Source of the DNA: Plectrocnemia conspersa
Lineage: Eukaryota; Arthropoda; Insecta; Trichoptera; Polycentropodidae
NCBI GenBank assembly: GCA_009617715.1
Contig: VTFK01000008.1
Coordinates: 1,612,001 to 1,676,000, forward strand
Direction: 5' to 3'
DNA: 64,000 nucleotides
Made by a program: the position numbers and the translations under genes. Positions 25,161 to 35,777 of the stretch are shown here, one piece after another. A model generated the notes under the pieces. The model did no database searches, was not told where the DNA came from, and worked only from the letters and a program-made list of their open reading frames with translations. Within the stretch, counting starts at the first letter, position 1; every line of letters begins with the position of its first letter.

Positions 25161-25869
25161 TGTCGAAACAATCAAAAACTATTCAGTAGAGACAAGTAAT
25201 TCTAAAATGTCGACTTTTTAAATTCACGGGAAACGAGACAAAAAAGTTACGGGGGGGAAAATGGGTGTAAATTTTTTTTTGTTATATTTATTCATTATTT
25301 ATAACAACCACAATATATTTATATTATTTATTTATACGAAACAAATAATATAAAAATAAGAAAACATAAGTATTTAGCGACGAATCAGTGAATATTTCTG
25401 GATTGTGAATACTCGCTCACTTTCCGTTGATGTTGGCTTATTTGTGAGCAACGCTTCAGATTTCAAGTCCATTCTCTGGTTAGTTTTAAAATCTTAAATT
25501 TATTTCATTGACTACATTTATTATTTTTTACCGAAGAAATATTCTGGTTTAATAGTTGTTTGCCTAATACTTTTTCGACTATCGATGTAATATAAATAAA
25601 ATTGTCGTGAATATTATTTTATTTCAGTATATGTTTTTTGGGAGCAACTTAAGAATTAGTTTTTACTGGAAATATATTAGGGCTTTTGTAAATAATGTAG
25701 CAAATTGCTCACTTATTTTTTATTTTTTTATTTTACACAATTTCTAGTAATAAAGCTGTATTAATTTGTCATTTCAGACAACTTTTTCAAGTCTCGAAAT
25801 TGGGGTTAAAGTCTCGGGACACAAGACGACACAGAATTTCTAGTAACGAGACACTAGACTTAAATGAAA
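25161..25869. other. sequence lying between two parts of a SINE
   Basis: This stretch separates a SINE tail from a SINE head in the same orientation. Its two ends share GAGAC/GTCTC-type words and both contain AATTCT, so it could be an insertion, but convincing terminal repeats and a target duplication are lacking. A G-run lies at 25250-25257. No coding sequence was seen. Confidence 0.35.
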
Positions 25870-25995
25870 GTCTTTAAATTATAATTATAAACTATGATTA
25901 TAGCTTACAATCAATAAATAACACTATTCAACACTCCATATGATATTTAAACCAAGTCTATCAGATATAAGTCACCGACTTATACCACTAGATAT
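25870..25995 (-). mobile_element. SINE head fragment, minus strand
   Basis: On the minus strand TAGTGGTATAAGTCGGTGAC fits a tRNA-type box A, and GGTTTAAATATC follows at box B distance. The adjacent body (ATGATTATAGCTTACAA on the plus strand) matches the 23.1 kb copy. The box B is diverged. Confidence 0.5.
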
Positions 25996-26100
25996 TTGGT
26001 TTTCAAAAAACAAATTTTAGCAGTAGACTTCATAAATAATATGGATGTATTTTCATCCCAAATATTTACATTTTGAAATTTAAATTCCATAATAATAATA

Positions 26101-26171
26101 TACACTTTACACTCAAACTGATTGTTAAGCCCTATATTATTAATCTCAACAATCAGTTTTAAGTAAATGTA
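26101..26171. repeat. imperfect hairpin of about 70 bases
   Basis: The arms AAACTGATTGTT (26115-26126) and AACAATCAGTTT (26148-26159) are perfect complements separated by 21 bases. Pairing extends outward imperfectly through TACACTTTACACTC and TTAAGTAAATGTA. The size and shape resemble a microRNA precursor, but I recognise no known mature sequence. It could be a small inverted repeat without function. Confidence 0.5.
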
Positions 26172-26231
26172 AGTTGTAGTTTAATTTATTAAAATTCATA
26201 TAAATCTTATATAGGATAAACAAAAAATATG

Positions 26232-26400
26232 TAGGGGGCCGATTTATTTGGGCACAAACTAAACGGCTACACTAACATGGCGGGAGCAACAAATTTTTGG
26301 GTTGACTACGTTGAGAGTACAACGATTGACGCCTATCTCATATATAACATTCAATAACTATATAAATGTTACCTATACTGAGTGTCTCAATCTGTGTCTA
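26232..26400 (+). repeat. dispersed repeat, copy 1 of 2
   Basis: Shares GGGGGCCGATTTATTTG, then CACAA and a CTA-CGGC block, with 53761-53940 in the same orientation, followed by weaker similarity (GCCTATC / GCCTTATCC). Probably two copies of one transposon end or low-copy repeat. The family was not identified. Confidence 0.55.
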
Positions 26401-26616
26401 ATTGCTATATGTCAATAATAATAATAAAAATTAATGGATTTACCACAAAAAAATAAAAGAAAGATTAACGATATTAGATAAAACTTCTATTAGATAAATA
26501 TTTTGTATGTTATTAATATAACAAAATATAGTAGTAATGCTTTTAATTAGGCTATACTTTTATGATTAAAAATTATTTAAAATAAAATTTTAAATAGTAG
26601 AATGGAAGATAACGTA
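26401..26616. other. AT-rich spacer
   Basis: Only A/T-rich sequence with a short (AAT)n run near 26416-26428. Confidence 0.5.
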
Positions 26617-27317
26617 AAAGTAGAAGTGAGAATAAAAAAAATTAAATTAGAGTAAGAGTGGTGGTAGAAATAGAAGTACAAATGTCATCAATAAAAAAAT
26701 GGTTGAATAATAAACGAAACATACATAATTAACCAAATGTTGTTTACAAAACATAATTTATTAATAATGCATTGTATTATTTCAATCTTAAATAATCAAG
26801 AGCTGCTCGTAATATTGTTGTATTTAAAAATCAGACGTGGGAGTAAACGTGGGAGTGGGAATAATAATGTATTTGAATTAAGGGTGAAACCCTCACTTTT
26901 ACTCTTATATAAGTAGAAGTAAGAGTAGGAGTTATGGTAAAAATGGTAGCACATATGTGCATAATAATACCATAATTAACTACATGTAATATTATTATAT
27001 ATAATATATGAATAATCAAGAAATACCCGCAATATTGTTGTATTTTAAAGAGTGGGAGTAGAAATGTATTTAAATTAAGGGTGATACTCTTACTCTTACT
27101 CCCAAATAAGTATGAGAAAGAGTAAGAGTTCAGGTATATATGGCAGCACGAACGTGTCTAATAAAATCCAACGGAAAAAAATATTAAACGGAATATTAAA
27201 CATAATTAATTAACCTAATGTTGTTCACAAAATAAAATTTGCTAATAATGCATTGTATGAATTCAATCCAAAATATTAACAGCTCGCAATAATGTTGTAT
27301 TTTAAAAAATCAGATAG
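26617..27317 (+). repeat. three-unit tandem repeat with internal inverted repeats
   Basis: The units run about 26617-26836, 26837-27053 and 27054-27317. The alignment anchors are ATAATCAAGAGCTGCTCGTA followed by ATATTGTTGTATTT (unit 1) and close variants in units 2 and 3, CATAATTAACC-AATGTTGTT in units 1 and 3, and AATTAAGGGTGA in units 2 and 3. Units 2 and 3 each contain facing ACTCTTA and TAAGAGT words (for example ACTCTTACTCTTACTC with AGTAAGAGT in unit 3), which can fold back. The repeat is diverged and non-coding. It resembles a decayed satellite or a tandemly amplified element. Confidence 0.7.
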
Positions 27318-27955
27318 ATGTACTATAAATATAATACATATTTTTTTACGTTTCTACATTTATTATTACCCTAAAACTTAAATAAATTAAATTACTTTGT
27401 CAAATCTCGTTAAAAAATATATAAAGTTTGCTATTTTAATTGATTTTTTATTTAGTTTTTTGAGTTTTGAAATAGTCCCTTAGATTCATAGTATTGCAAT
27501 AATTTTACTCTTATTTTAAATATTCTAATATTATTCTTATTATTAGATAATCTACTAACAATGATATAAAAAAATCATATTATTTTAATTTGAGGAAAAT
27601 TAGTTAGTTTATCAATTTGAAAGTATTGCAAAACTATACTAACATTAATCAATAATGAAAAAAAAATAGTATTTAAAGCAAAGCTTAATAAATTATCCAA
27701 CAATAGTATTTTAACGCATTAACATCAATTGGACTAATTTGAAAGCACGTTCCTATAATGTTACAGTTTGTAAATATCACATCAAATATAATTCTTACAT
27801 TTAAAAAAAATATTTGTTATAAATATATAATATTTTCAGAGTTATAACTGAAAATAAAAGTAGATATTTAAACCCTTTTACGCCACTATATTGTAGAAGG
27901 TAACGGGAAAACCCAATCGACGCTATGAGTACTACACCATATTTTCTTTATTTTT
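27318..27955. other. AT desert
   Basis: Almost pure A/T sequence between the tandem repeat and the coding-like block at 27970. I see nothing in it. Confidence 0.55.
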
Positions 27956-27970
27956 CACGCCTCTAATTAG

Positions 27971-28770
27971 AGGTCACTTCTGCGTTTGGTCACGGCGCCC
28001 AAAAAGGTGGTCAGTCCACCGAGTGCAATGGAGCAGTGTCCGACGACACGGCGTGCATCAAGATTAATGAGTGGCACAATGACGGTTGAGGAGACGGTGG
28101 GTGCATCGGCCGACGCATCCAAATCGACCTTAGCTATTTTTCCAAGGGCAGTCGACGATCTCGGTCGGCTCTGCTGGCCATAAGCGGATCTTGGCTTCTC
28201 TTGGCACCTCTTGGCCAATTTATGGACCCATTCCTGTTAAGTGCCGCGCGGGTCGGAGAAAGAGACCGCCCCGATCCGTCTTCCATGGTTGGTTTGTCAT
28301 TTTTGGTTATGATTATGATATTGTAGATGAAAAGATAAGCGTAGAAAATATTGCTACGAAGCAGATAGATAATCAAACTTCAGTATCAAACGGATCATTG
28401 ACCAAGTAAATAAGATTGGAGGCATTTGATATCCGGTGTTATAAAGCACCGACTTTCTCATGTGGTGGGATTTAACAAGGGGTTGGTGTGGTGAAAAACA
28501 ATAGGTCTACTAAATTTCCATGAATCTAGATACGACTACAGATAGAAAAAGTTTGGTAAAATAAAAAAAATATGGAAATAAATCTAAAAAGCTTATAAGC
28601 TGTACAAAATTTTTAGTTTTCAAACAAGAAATTTTCATATAAATTGTACTTGAAGAATATTTGAGGAAGCCCATCTAGCACGAACCATCCATATTCTCAA
28701 CGAGCTTGCCAAACACAAGGATGTTTTCGGCGATAGCCATGAGGAGTTGGCCATTATAATGGCAAAGTGA
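27971..28770 (+). CDS. candidate three-exon gene end, product unknown
   Basis: Exon A (27971-28079) follows a pyrimidine-rich ...CACGCCTCTAATTAG acceptor and reads VTSAFGHGAQKGG to INEWHND, ending in phase 1 at a GTTGAG donor. Exon B (28327-28405) follows ATTGTAG, reads EKISVENIATKQIDNQTS and ends at GTAAAT. Exon C (28656-28770) reads IFEEAHLARTIHILNEL and ends at TGA. All joins are phase-compatible: G+AT gives Asp and AA+A gives Lys. AATAAA occurs at 28786 and 28802, as expected after a last exon. Exons B and C are the better supported; exon A has a weak donor and its DNA also has a strong open frame on the opposite strand. I recognise no domain. The gene would extend upstream, perhaps linked to the 24.4 kb exons. 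An alternative is a decayed retrogene or mobile element. Confidence 0.35.
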
Positions 28771-29119
28771 CATATTGTAAGCTGTAATAAATCTTTTATT
28801 AAATAAAATGTCATTGGTCACATGCTTTAATTTTAAGCTGGTTTCTCCCTACTTCCATAGTGGTTGTCGATTGTGTTGACATTGTTGTAACTCTATGGCT
28901 AACACGTGCTCTGTTGCAACAGAAAATTTAAAATAAATAAATATATTTTACGTTGAATATTTTCTTCTAAAATTAGTCTGGAAGACGAATACGAATGTTT
29001 TTATTGTTTTTTTTTAATATACATACATGTATAAAGTGTTGCGATTGCGTCCATTATTCTTAACCTTTGTGGCTAGAATGTCAACTTAAAAACGCTTCCA
29101 TTATAACACGTTATTAGAT

Positions 29120-29285
29120 ATTTTGTATACCATATATGTACGACTTGGCTCGATTTTAATTTTTCATCAAGATATTTATCCGTAAAATTAAGAAAATCTA
29201 GGAAAACCAAACCTGTAATGATCGATTAGAATTACAATTATGTAATAATCATTAATTTTGATCACCCTGACCTCATAGTAAATAA
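29120..29285 (-). mobile_element. SINE body fragment
   Basis: ATGTACGACTTGGCTCGATT and TGTAATGATCGATTAGAATT, followed by a GACCTCATAG end, align with the body of the 23.1 kb SINE in the same orientation. No tRNA head is seen here. Confidence 0.45.
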
Positions 29286-29700
29286 AAATAGTAAAGAGTT
29301 TATTTTTTATTTATTCATGTATTTATTCATAATATGAAAAAATGAAAATTGAGAAAACTATGGACATAAAAATTATTTTAGCAATCAAAAGCTGCAATAT
29401 ATTTTATATGTAATAGATTAAATTTAAAAATTTAAATAAATTTATTATGGAAAAACCAGTTTTACAAAGATAAGTTGAGGAAAATAATAACTGTATTTTA
29501 TTAAATTTCATATAATTTGCCATCATGACGCATTGGAAAATTTTTGTTTTAATTTTATCTAAAAATAAACAAACAACTATGAAACTAGAAAATCTCCTAA
29601 TAACATTTAAGTGCTTTTAAATATTCCAATACATATTTAAAAGTAGTCGATATTTACATAATTCGTAGAATAATCAAAAAGTAATGTTACACTGCTGTTT
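29286..29700. other. AT-rich spacer
   Basis: I see no gene or repeat end between the SINE fragment and the mariner fragment. Confidence 0.5.
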
Positions 29701-29706
29701 ACATTA

Positions 29707-29900
29707 GGGTTGTGGTTTCACGAGTTTCAATCGCAACGTTGTGCTTGCAGTGTGTTTAAAATGATTTTATTTTCACTGAGCGCATTGCTGAAATTCATAA
29801 CAAACTTGTTTTTGTTTGTGGTAATTGTGTTATGAATTAGCAAAATATTTCAAAATGGCGTCGTGAATTTAAAGCAGGAACAAGTAACATTAATAATGAA
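29707..29900 (+). mobile_element. mariner transposase N-terminal fragment
   Basis: After TA (29705-29706) the sequence begins GGGTTGTGG, similar to the end of the element at 35778. A leader TTGCAGTGTGTTTAAAATG follows, shared almost exactly with that element. The plus strand then reads AEIHNKLVFVCGN, MN-stop-QNISKWRREFKAGTSN, which is the helix-turn-helix DNA-binding region of mariner transposases. The catalytic part and the second terminal repeat are missing and there is an internal stop, so it is a dead 5' fragment. Confidence 0.75.
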
Positions 29901-30017
29901 CTCATAAACAAAATATGTTTCAAATGGCGTTTCAAAAAAAATAATATCGTTATATTATAATTATTAAACATTTTTCATTGTTATTAAATAAACTGTAAGA
30001 TATTCAGAAATAAGTCG

Positions 30018-30245
30018 AATTAAGGTCGGAATAGCATACTCGGTAAAGTCTAGACCGCTTAACCGGAGGCCACGGGTTCTTGCCTATGCAACAAACTTGA
30101 ATAAATAAATAGCTGCAAAATGACTTTTTCCACGCAAAATAATATATAATCAATTATAAAGATGTCACCCATTCACCAGTTGGGGAAAATTTACTTTGTT
30201 ATAACGCATTGGGCTTAAACCTGTCAGGTTATAACGGAAAAATGC
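30018..30245 (+). mobile_element. tRNA-derived SINE, plus strand
   Basis: The head contains AATAGCATACTCGGTAAAG (box A-like) and GAGGCCACGGGTTC (box B-like) about 45 bases apart, followed by an A-rich body. It ends in GTTATAACGCATTGGGCTTA and AACCTGTCAGG, the module shared with the 23.1 and 25.1 kb copies (there on the other strand). The head and body differ from the 23.1 kb copy, so two SINE types seem to share one tail. CCA-type processing and tRNA folding were not checked. Confidence 0.6.
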
Positions 30246-30790
30246 AATAATTAAATGAAATGCTTTAAAACTAACAACTGCACTTTTCTAATATAATTTT
30301 ATTTTATAAATTTGTTTTTCTCTAAATCTCTTTCGTTAATATTTATAATTTACTTTAAATGTCAAGATCCGTATATACCATCACTTATTGGTATAATTAA
30401 AATGTAAATAAAGAAAAAGTTAACAATTACATATAAGAATATGTTTATTTTTTGTGAAAGCTTTAGGCTAAAAGTATGCATTATAATATACATGTTTTAC
30501 AAAAAAAAGATAAGACATGAAATTCTATGAAAACGTTTTTGTTTTAAGAGAAGCACTTGAGCTTCTTTAAAAACAAAACTTGTGAGCATCAGTAAAATAA
30601 TGAAATAGTTGAAAAATTGATGTCAAAAGCTATTTAATTAGTCAATGGATTTATTCATAAATAAAAGTTTTAATTTGACTAGTGTGCAGCTCGTTTTTCG
30701 GGGTTGCTAACTGAATTGTGAAATTTTGATACGATTAAAAAAAGGATTTTTTCCCTCTTCCCTGACAAAAATATACTACGTGCTATGTAT
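30246..30790. other. AT-rich spacer
   Basis: A/T-rich sequence with nothing supportable. Confidence 0.5.
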
Positions 30791-30799
30791 CTGTGAGAG

Positions 30800-31340
30800 A
30801 TCACAGTGACCGGCTTTGAGCTCCGCGTTTCCACCCCCTGCCATTAATACTGAACGATTAATCTTCCCGGTCGGGCTAACTACTCACTATATGGGATGAG
30901 TGGGGCATTTTCTTTCAAGTACAATGGTATAACGATATCAGTCGGCACTTTTTTCTCTTCCTCTCCTCTCGGTCCTATTTTGGCCCCGTCCCCTTCTTCG
31001 CTTCGACATTGAAGGTTTTCGCGCAGAAGAAAAGGTGTTTTCCGAGCCTCGCGAGAAAAATAACAGCCCTTCTTCCCCGTTTGCGACGGGGCACCTCTTT
31101 AATTTCATTTTTCACTCTTGTATGATTTTAATCTAATTTTTCTCCGGTGATGGATCTCCGAAAAATCTCCCCTTCCCAGCTATCCACCCGTCTTCAATGC
31201 GGATTCGGTAATAATAACATATTAATCGCGGGATTTCTTCAGTGCTTAACCGACACTCAATAGTTCTTTAAGGTGAAAGCTCCCTTTTAGGCTCTTGACG
31301 CGAAAAACAACCTTCGGCGGGAAAACTCGCTTTAAAAACA
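30800..31340. promoter_or_regulatory. GC-richer, pyrimidine-rich island
   Basis: The block holds C/T-rich tracts near 30950-31000 (CTCTTCCTCTCCTCTCGG) and CpG words such as GAGCCTCGCGAG. It has sharp AT-rich borders. No reading frame or TATA box is convincing. Likely a regulatory or conserved non-coding segment. Confidence 0.3.
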
Positions 31341-32430
31341 CACTTTGGAAGTGCACAGTTTTTTTTTTATGAAGAATATGTAGCATGTAATATAATACTA
31401 CATAATATTTGAAATGCTATATGTTTAAGTATGACTAACTTTGATTTTACAATATAACTAATTTATATATTGAACAGTATATAGATACGAGAAATTTTCA
31501 GAAAAGTAAAGAAACTATACCTTTATTGTTTTGAATATAGGCACTATGGGTTTTAGCAATAGATTATCCTTTTGTGCAAAAGAAACGCATAGGTAAGATA
31601 AGATAATTGCCACGGCCATTTTAATATATAATATATATGGCGACAGTGTAACCAGTTAAATATAAAAAAAATACTGTATTTAAATATATATCTATACAAA
31701 AATATACATTAAATTTTTTGACATTCTTTAATTTGATTGACTGATCAATAAATATATATTCATTGCAAGCAATTAATTCAATAGAACATTTGGTTGTCTT
31801 TAGTCAAAGTAATTTGGTAGTACTGACTCTGAGTATATATAATACATATAATATGCTCACTGATGTATTATATTTTGAGTCAAAAGGGTATGAATGTACA
31901 TATAAGATTTTCCAAATCAATCACTTTTAAAAAAAATATTAGTTGATATACTAATACTATTATTATAGTGTATTTCATGAAAAGTAGATAAAAAAATCGA
32001 TTGCAATAAAAAATATATACAATACAGACGCGAATGTATAGTAAGACTCACATTTGCAGAGTGGTATCTATCGTCAAGTCATAATTCAATTTAACGACGC
32101 GATTCCATACCTGAAACAAGAAAACGAGAAATCTTAGTATATAAAAACTAATAAAAATAAATAAAAGGTACACAACATATTAAATCAAATATTGTATTAA
32201 GAAAATGTTTCTGAAAAAGCAACAAAAATATTATAATAATGAATAGTTCGTAAAAAATATATTTTATTATAATAAAATCAGAAAATAATATTATATAAAA
32301 TAAATTTTAATATCATATTTATAATATAACGAATGTAGAAATAATATAATGATTAAACTTAAAAAACATGCTTAAATAAAAATAACCTAGAAGTTTCACC
32401 CTAAAAACATAACATACAAAAAGTAAACAA
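31341..32430. other. AT-rich intergenic DNA
   Basis: A/T-dominated sequence in which I see no gene, RNA or repeat boundary. Confidence 0.55.
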
Positions 32431-32434
32431 TATA

Positions 32435-32970
32435 TTAGGTCGTTTTTTTAATGGATCAAAAAAAATAAATTTTAAATATTTTTTAAAATGCAATTTGCAT
32501 CAAAATATAATTTTAATCTAAAGTTATAACCTTCTCCCACCTCTCGGTGAATTTTTTAATTACATTAGCATATAATGTTAAAGGCTTTGATGAAAAATAT
32601 ACCGATAGCTCCCTTTACACATCGTCTGCATTTTGATTTATTTCCATCTAGGAAGTGTTGCATCGTTCGAAATAAATGGTAGTTGGAAGGAGCAAGGACT
32701 GAAGTTCCTTGATTTTATCAAGTTGTAATTTTGTCACATGACTGTTCGATTCAGCTAATCACAGTAAAAGCTTGTGATATTTTAGTTTTAATAATTTCGT
32801 AGTGCACGATCCTTTTGCTATCCCACCATATACATAAAATAATTTATTTTACAGTGAACCCAGGTTTCGAAGTAGGCTTTGCTAATTGACTTTTGAATAA
32901 CCACTGTCTTCTACGAAGATTGTTTTCATACAACACTCATTTCTCATCTCCAAGGCAACTCAGCTGCAAA
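32435..32970 (-). mobile_element. internally deleted mariner transposase
   Basis: On the minus strand from about 32965 the sequence reads GDEK-stop-VLYENNLRRRQW (first catalytic Asp; TGG has become TGA). It continues with KPTSKPGFTVK, LCIWWDSKRIVHYEIIKTK and, after a deletion, SNYHLFRTMQHFLDGNK, then degenerates toward the C-terminus (SPRGGRRL). These are successive landmarks of mariner-family (DD34D) transposases. The HQDN-type region with the second Asp is deleted, and SPDLAPSDYHLF has been reduced to APSNYHLF. At 32433 TA is followed by TTAGGTCG, a plausible 3' terminal repeat on the minus strand. The 5' end was not found. The element is dead. Confidence 0.88.
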
Positions 32971-32975
32971 ATCCA

Positions 32976-34335
32976 GGTGCTATAGAGCGTAGAGCGTTAT
33001 CCATGGTTTTGAATGACTATCTACAATTTTGTACCATGTCAAACAAAATAGAACATAATTTCTATATTTTAATTTGAAAATACTATTTATTTTTGTGGTA
33101 TCATTATAATACGTCAAGCTATTAGATACATATTTTTTTAAGAAAAAATATTTAAATGACAATAACATAATATATCTAAACGTACAAATTCATATATTAT
33201 ATACTTGAATCTAAACGTAGCACAATTAACCTTGCAGTTTGTATATAATTAACTCGATGTAATAAATCTTCTCTAAACGCATATTACACGCCCAGGAACT
33301 GTTTTATAATATCATTATTAATTCGACAGCTTCGAAAGTATCTTGATCGCAAATGGTGCTAGATTGATTCGACCAACCTTGGCAAAATGGCATACCTCGG
33401 GGCCAACGTTTTTGACACCCACAAGTGCATTTTTTGCCAAATGATAAAAAGACAGGTACTAAATGTTCAAAAGTCAGCTATCCTCTTGGCAATTACTGCT
33501 GACATTAAATAGCGGTTCTCAATCTGCGCGACAAGTGCACGAATTGCGCTGCCAACAAGTCTCGCGAAATAGACAACGATGAAGACATCACGCGGATTCA
33601 AGCTTTCTTTTTTTATTTTAAAGCTAAAACCGTTCGTCTTCATTATTTGACTTACACATTGACGTACTCGATTAGAATTAGCATTGGGATGACGTACTAA
33701 ATTTAATAATGGATTTATTAATTAAATTAAATTATTCGACACACGATGATAAACATTCATCCTTACAAAAATATATTTTTACACTACAAAAAAAACTTTT
33801 TTTTATATTCGATATGAAATTAAAAAAGTATAGTACAATAATGCTTCGCCGTCGTTTTGTTTCGTTGTATCATTATCTTCGTAATATCAATATTTTTTTG
33901 ATAAAGTTTACATGATAGTGCAAATAGCTTTTTTTTTTATTATTTGTTTAATATTCCACTTGTGTAAAATCATTATAATTATAAGCCAATGGTACTCTTA
34001 GATTGTCAGGACTAAAATAAGGCGCACTGGAACTGAATGACTATATTAAATTGACTGTGTAATTCGTCATGCTTTGAGCTGAAGTATCATGCTAGGAAAA
34101 GCAAAGAACCCTGATCATTTAAAAGGATTAAAATAAAAAATACTGTTGTATAAATTTAAAACCAAATCGGTTCCTGAAGTTAAGAGGTGTTTTTAAAAAG
34201 TAAAGAGTTGCAAAGAGTAAACAGTATTGTTAATAGATAATGCTTTTTCCCATCCGAATGAAAGCATATTAAAAACAAACGACAGTCTTATGGTTGCCAA
34301 ATTTTACCGGCTAATGTCTAATTTAACCCATGGAC
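32976..34335. other. intergenic DNA with one balanced patch
   Basis: The block 33290-33680 is more balanced than its surroundings. On the minus strand it contains two protein-like stretches (for example VGVKNVGPEVCHFAKVG) interrupted by stops. I cannot assign a family. It may be another decayed transposon or exon. The rest is A/T-rich. Confidence 0.4.
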
Positions 34336-34340
34336 ATTAA

Positions 34341-34695
34341 CACTTTACCTACCGGCAATTTCACTATTAGACTTACGCTAAATACCGGCACTTTTTCGCA
34401 GATCTGCGCAAATATTACCTTCTTATTTAAATTTATGTATCTTTTGATACGGGGTTCGATTATTTCTAGACATGTTATTGAAATTGAAGAAATACAAAAT
34501 ATATGTAAATTATTATTTTTAAATGGACCTTTGTTTAAATATATTTTGTTTATCAAAATAAAATGTCGTTAATAATTAAAATATAAATTTTCAATTTGAC
34601 GTGTAAACTAAATACAAAAGACGCCAATTGGCGTCCGCAGTATTTAACGTTCGGCAAGCTCAGGACGCCAATTGATGTGACCGGTAGGTAAAGTG
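34341..34695. mobile_element. piggyBac-type non-autonomous element (355 bp)
   Basis: Both ends carry the 15-base inverted repeat CACTTTACCTACCGG, each abutting TTAA (34337-34340 and 34696-34699). A TTAA target duplication is the hallmark of piggyBac transposition. The right part contains a palindrome, GACGCCAATTGGCGTC, near 34620-34636, and a second ACGCCAATTG copy nearer the end. There is no transposase reading frame, so movement would need an enzyme supplied elsewhere. Confidence 0.82.
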
Positions 34696-34699
34696 TTAA

Positions 34700-35770
34700 T
34701 GTAACGGTTTGACTGTGCTTGTCTTCTCAAAACTCTTGCTAAGGAAGATGCTTGTTTAATCAATTTATGCAAAAATTATGACATTGAGTGCTAGACATGG
34801 AATAGCACAATATTGGTCAAAAGTAAAGCCAAAATAAAAAAATATTCCTAGCGTGGAAATATGTGTATTGAATTCTTAAGTGACTGAAATATGCAGATTA
34901 ATAGAAAATGTCAATTTTTTTAATAACTTAAAAAAAATTATAATATGTATAATAAATATATTATATACATATATTATAAAACCAAATAAATGAGTTATAA
35001 AAAAACAGGAAAAAAATAAGCTCGGATAATCAAGAGTATACGGTAGTAGCTTTTTCTTTGTCTAATGAATGTTCTACAACTGACATCATCTTTTGAATTA
35101 AGAAATTTATTTCAGTGACTGTTAAAGTTTCAATATCAATTGTTTTCAAAGCAATTTTAGGTACCTATATTTTTTATTTAATTGTGTCTAGAAATGCCCT
35201 TAAATGACATCTCAATTAAACTGTGATTAGAAAATAGTTACTAAAAAACTTTGTACAAGATTCTACTCGCGAGTTATTAGTGATACAGACAAACAGAAGG
35301 ACAAACATTTAGAATTATAGCACAGGAAAGAAATATTAATGAATTAATGGCATCTCATTAGCAATAAATATTCATTTACTTTTCTACAAAAATGTTAATG
35401 TAAAAAAAACGCACTTGTAACATTGGTACACGAAAATCGTGACATGATTGTTAATTGATACAATTGCAATTTGAAAACGCCAACAGTAAAGCAAACAAAG
35501 AAAATAATTTTTCGACTTAATTATCAAACAAAAGTGAATTATTACCATACAGAGTTGAAACAGGTGCTTTTCAATATTCGCAGCGCGTGAACAAAAATAT
35601 TTCACTATCCAAACACATCGCGTGTACGTTTAAACATTCGAAGCATTGGTAATTAAAGGAAATATCTTTGAATGTCAATTGGATTCTTATTTTCATTTGG
35701 TTCTTTCACCTCAGTTTGTTAAGAATAAGGAAAATCTCAACGGAAACTGCTGATGAAGAAAGAGTCGTTA
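34700..35770. other. AT-rich spacer
   Basis: A/T-rich sequence with stops in all frames. I see nothing supportable in it. Confidence 0.55.
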
Positions 35771-35777
35771 TAAACTA

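Noticed and set aside
33300..33680. LINE or mariner N-terminal similarity in a balanced block
   Set aside because: Short protein-like stretches on both strands could not be aligned to any transposase or reverse transcriptase landmark.
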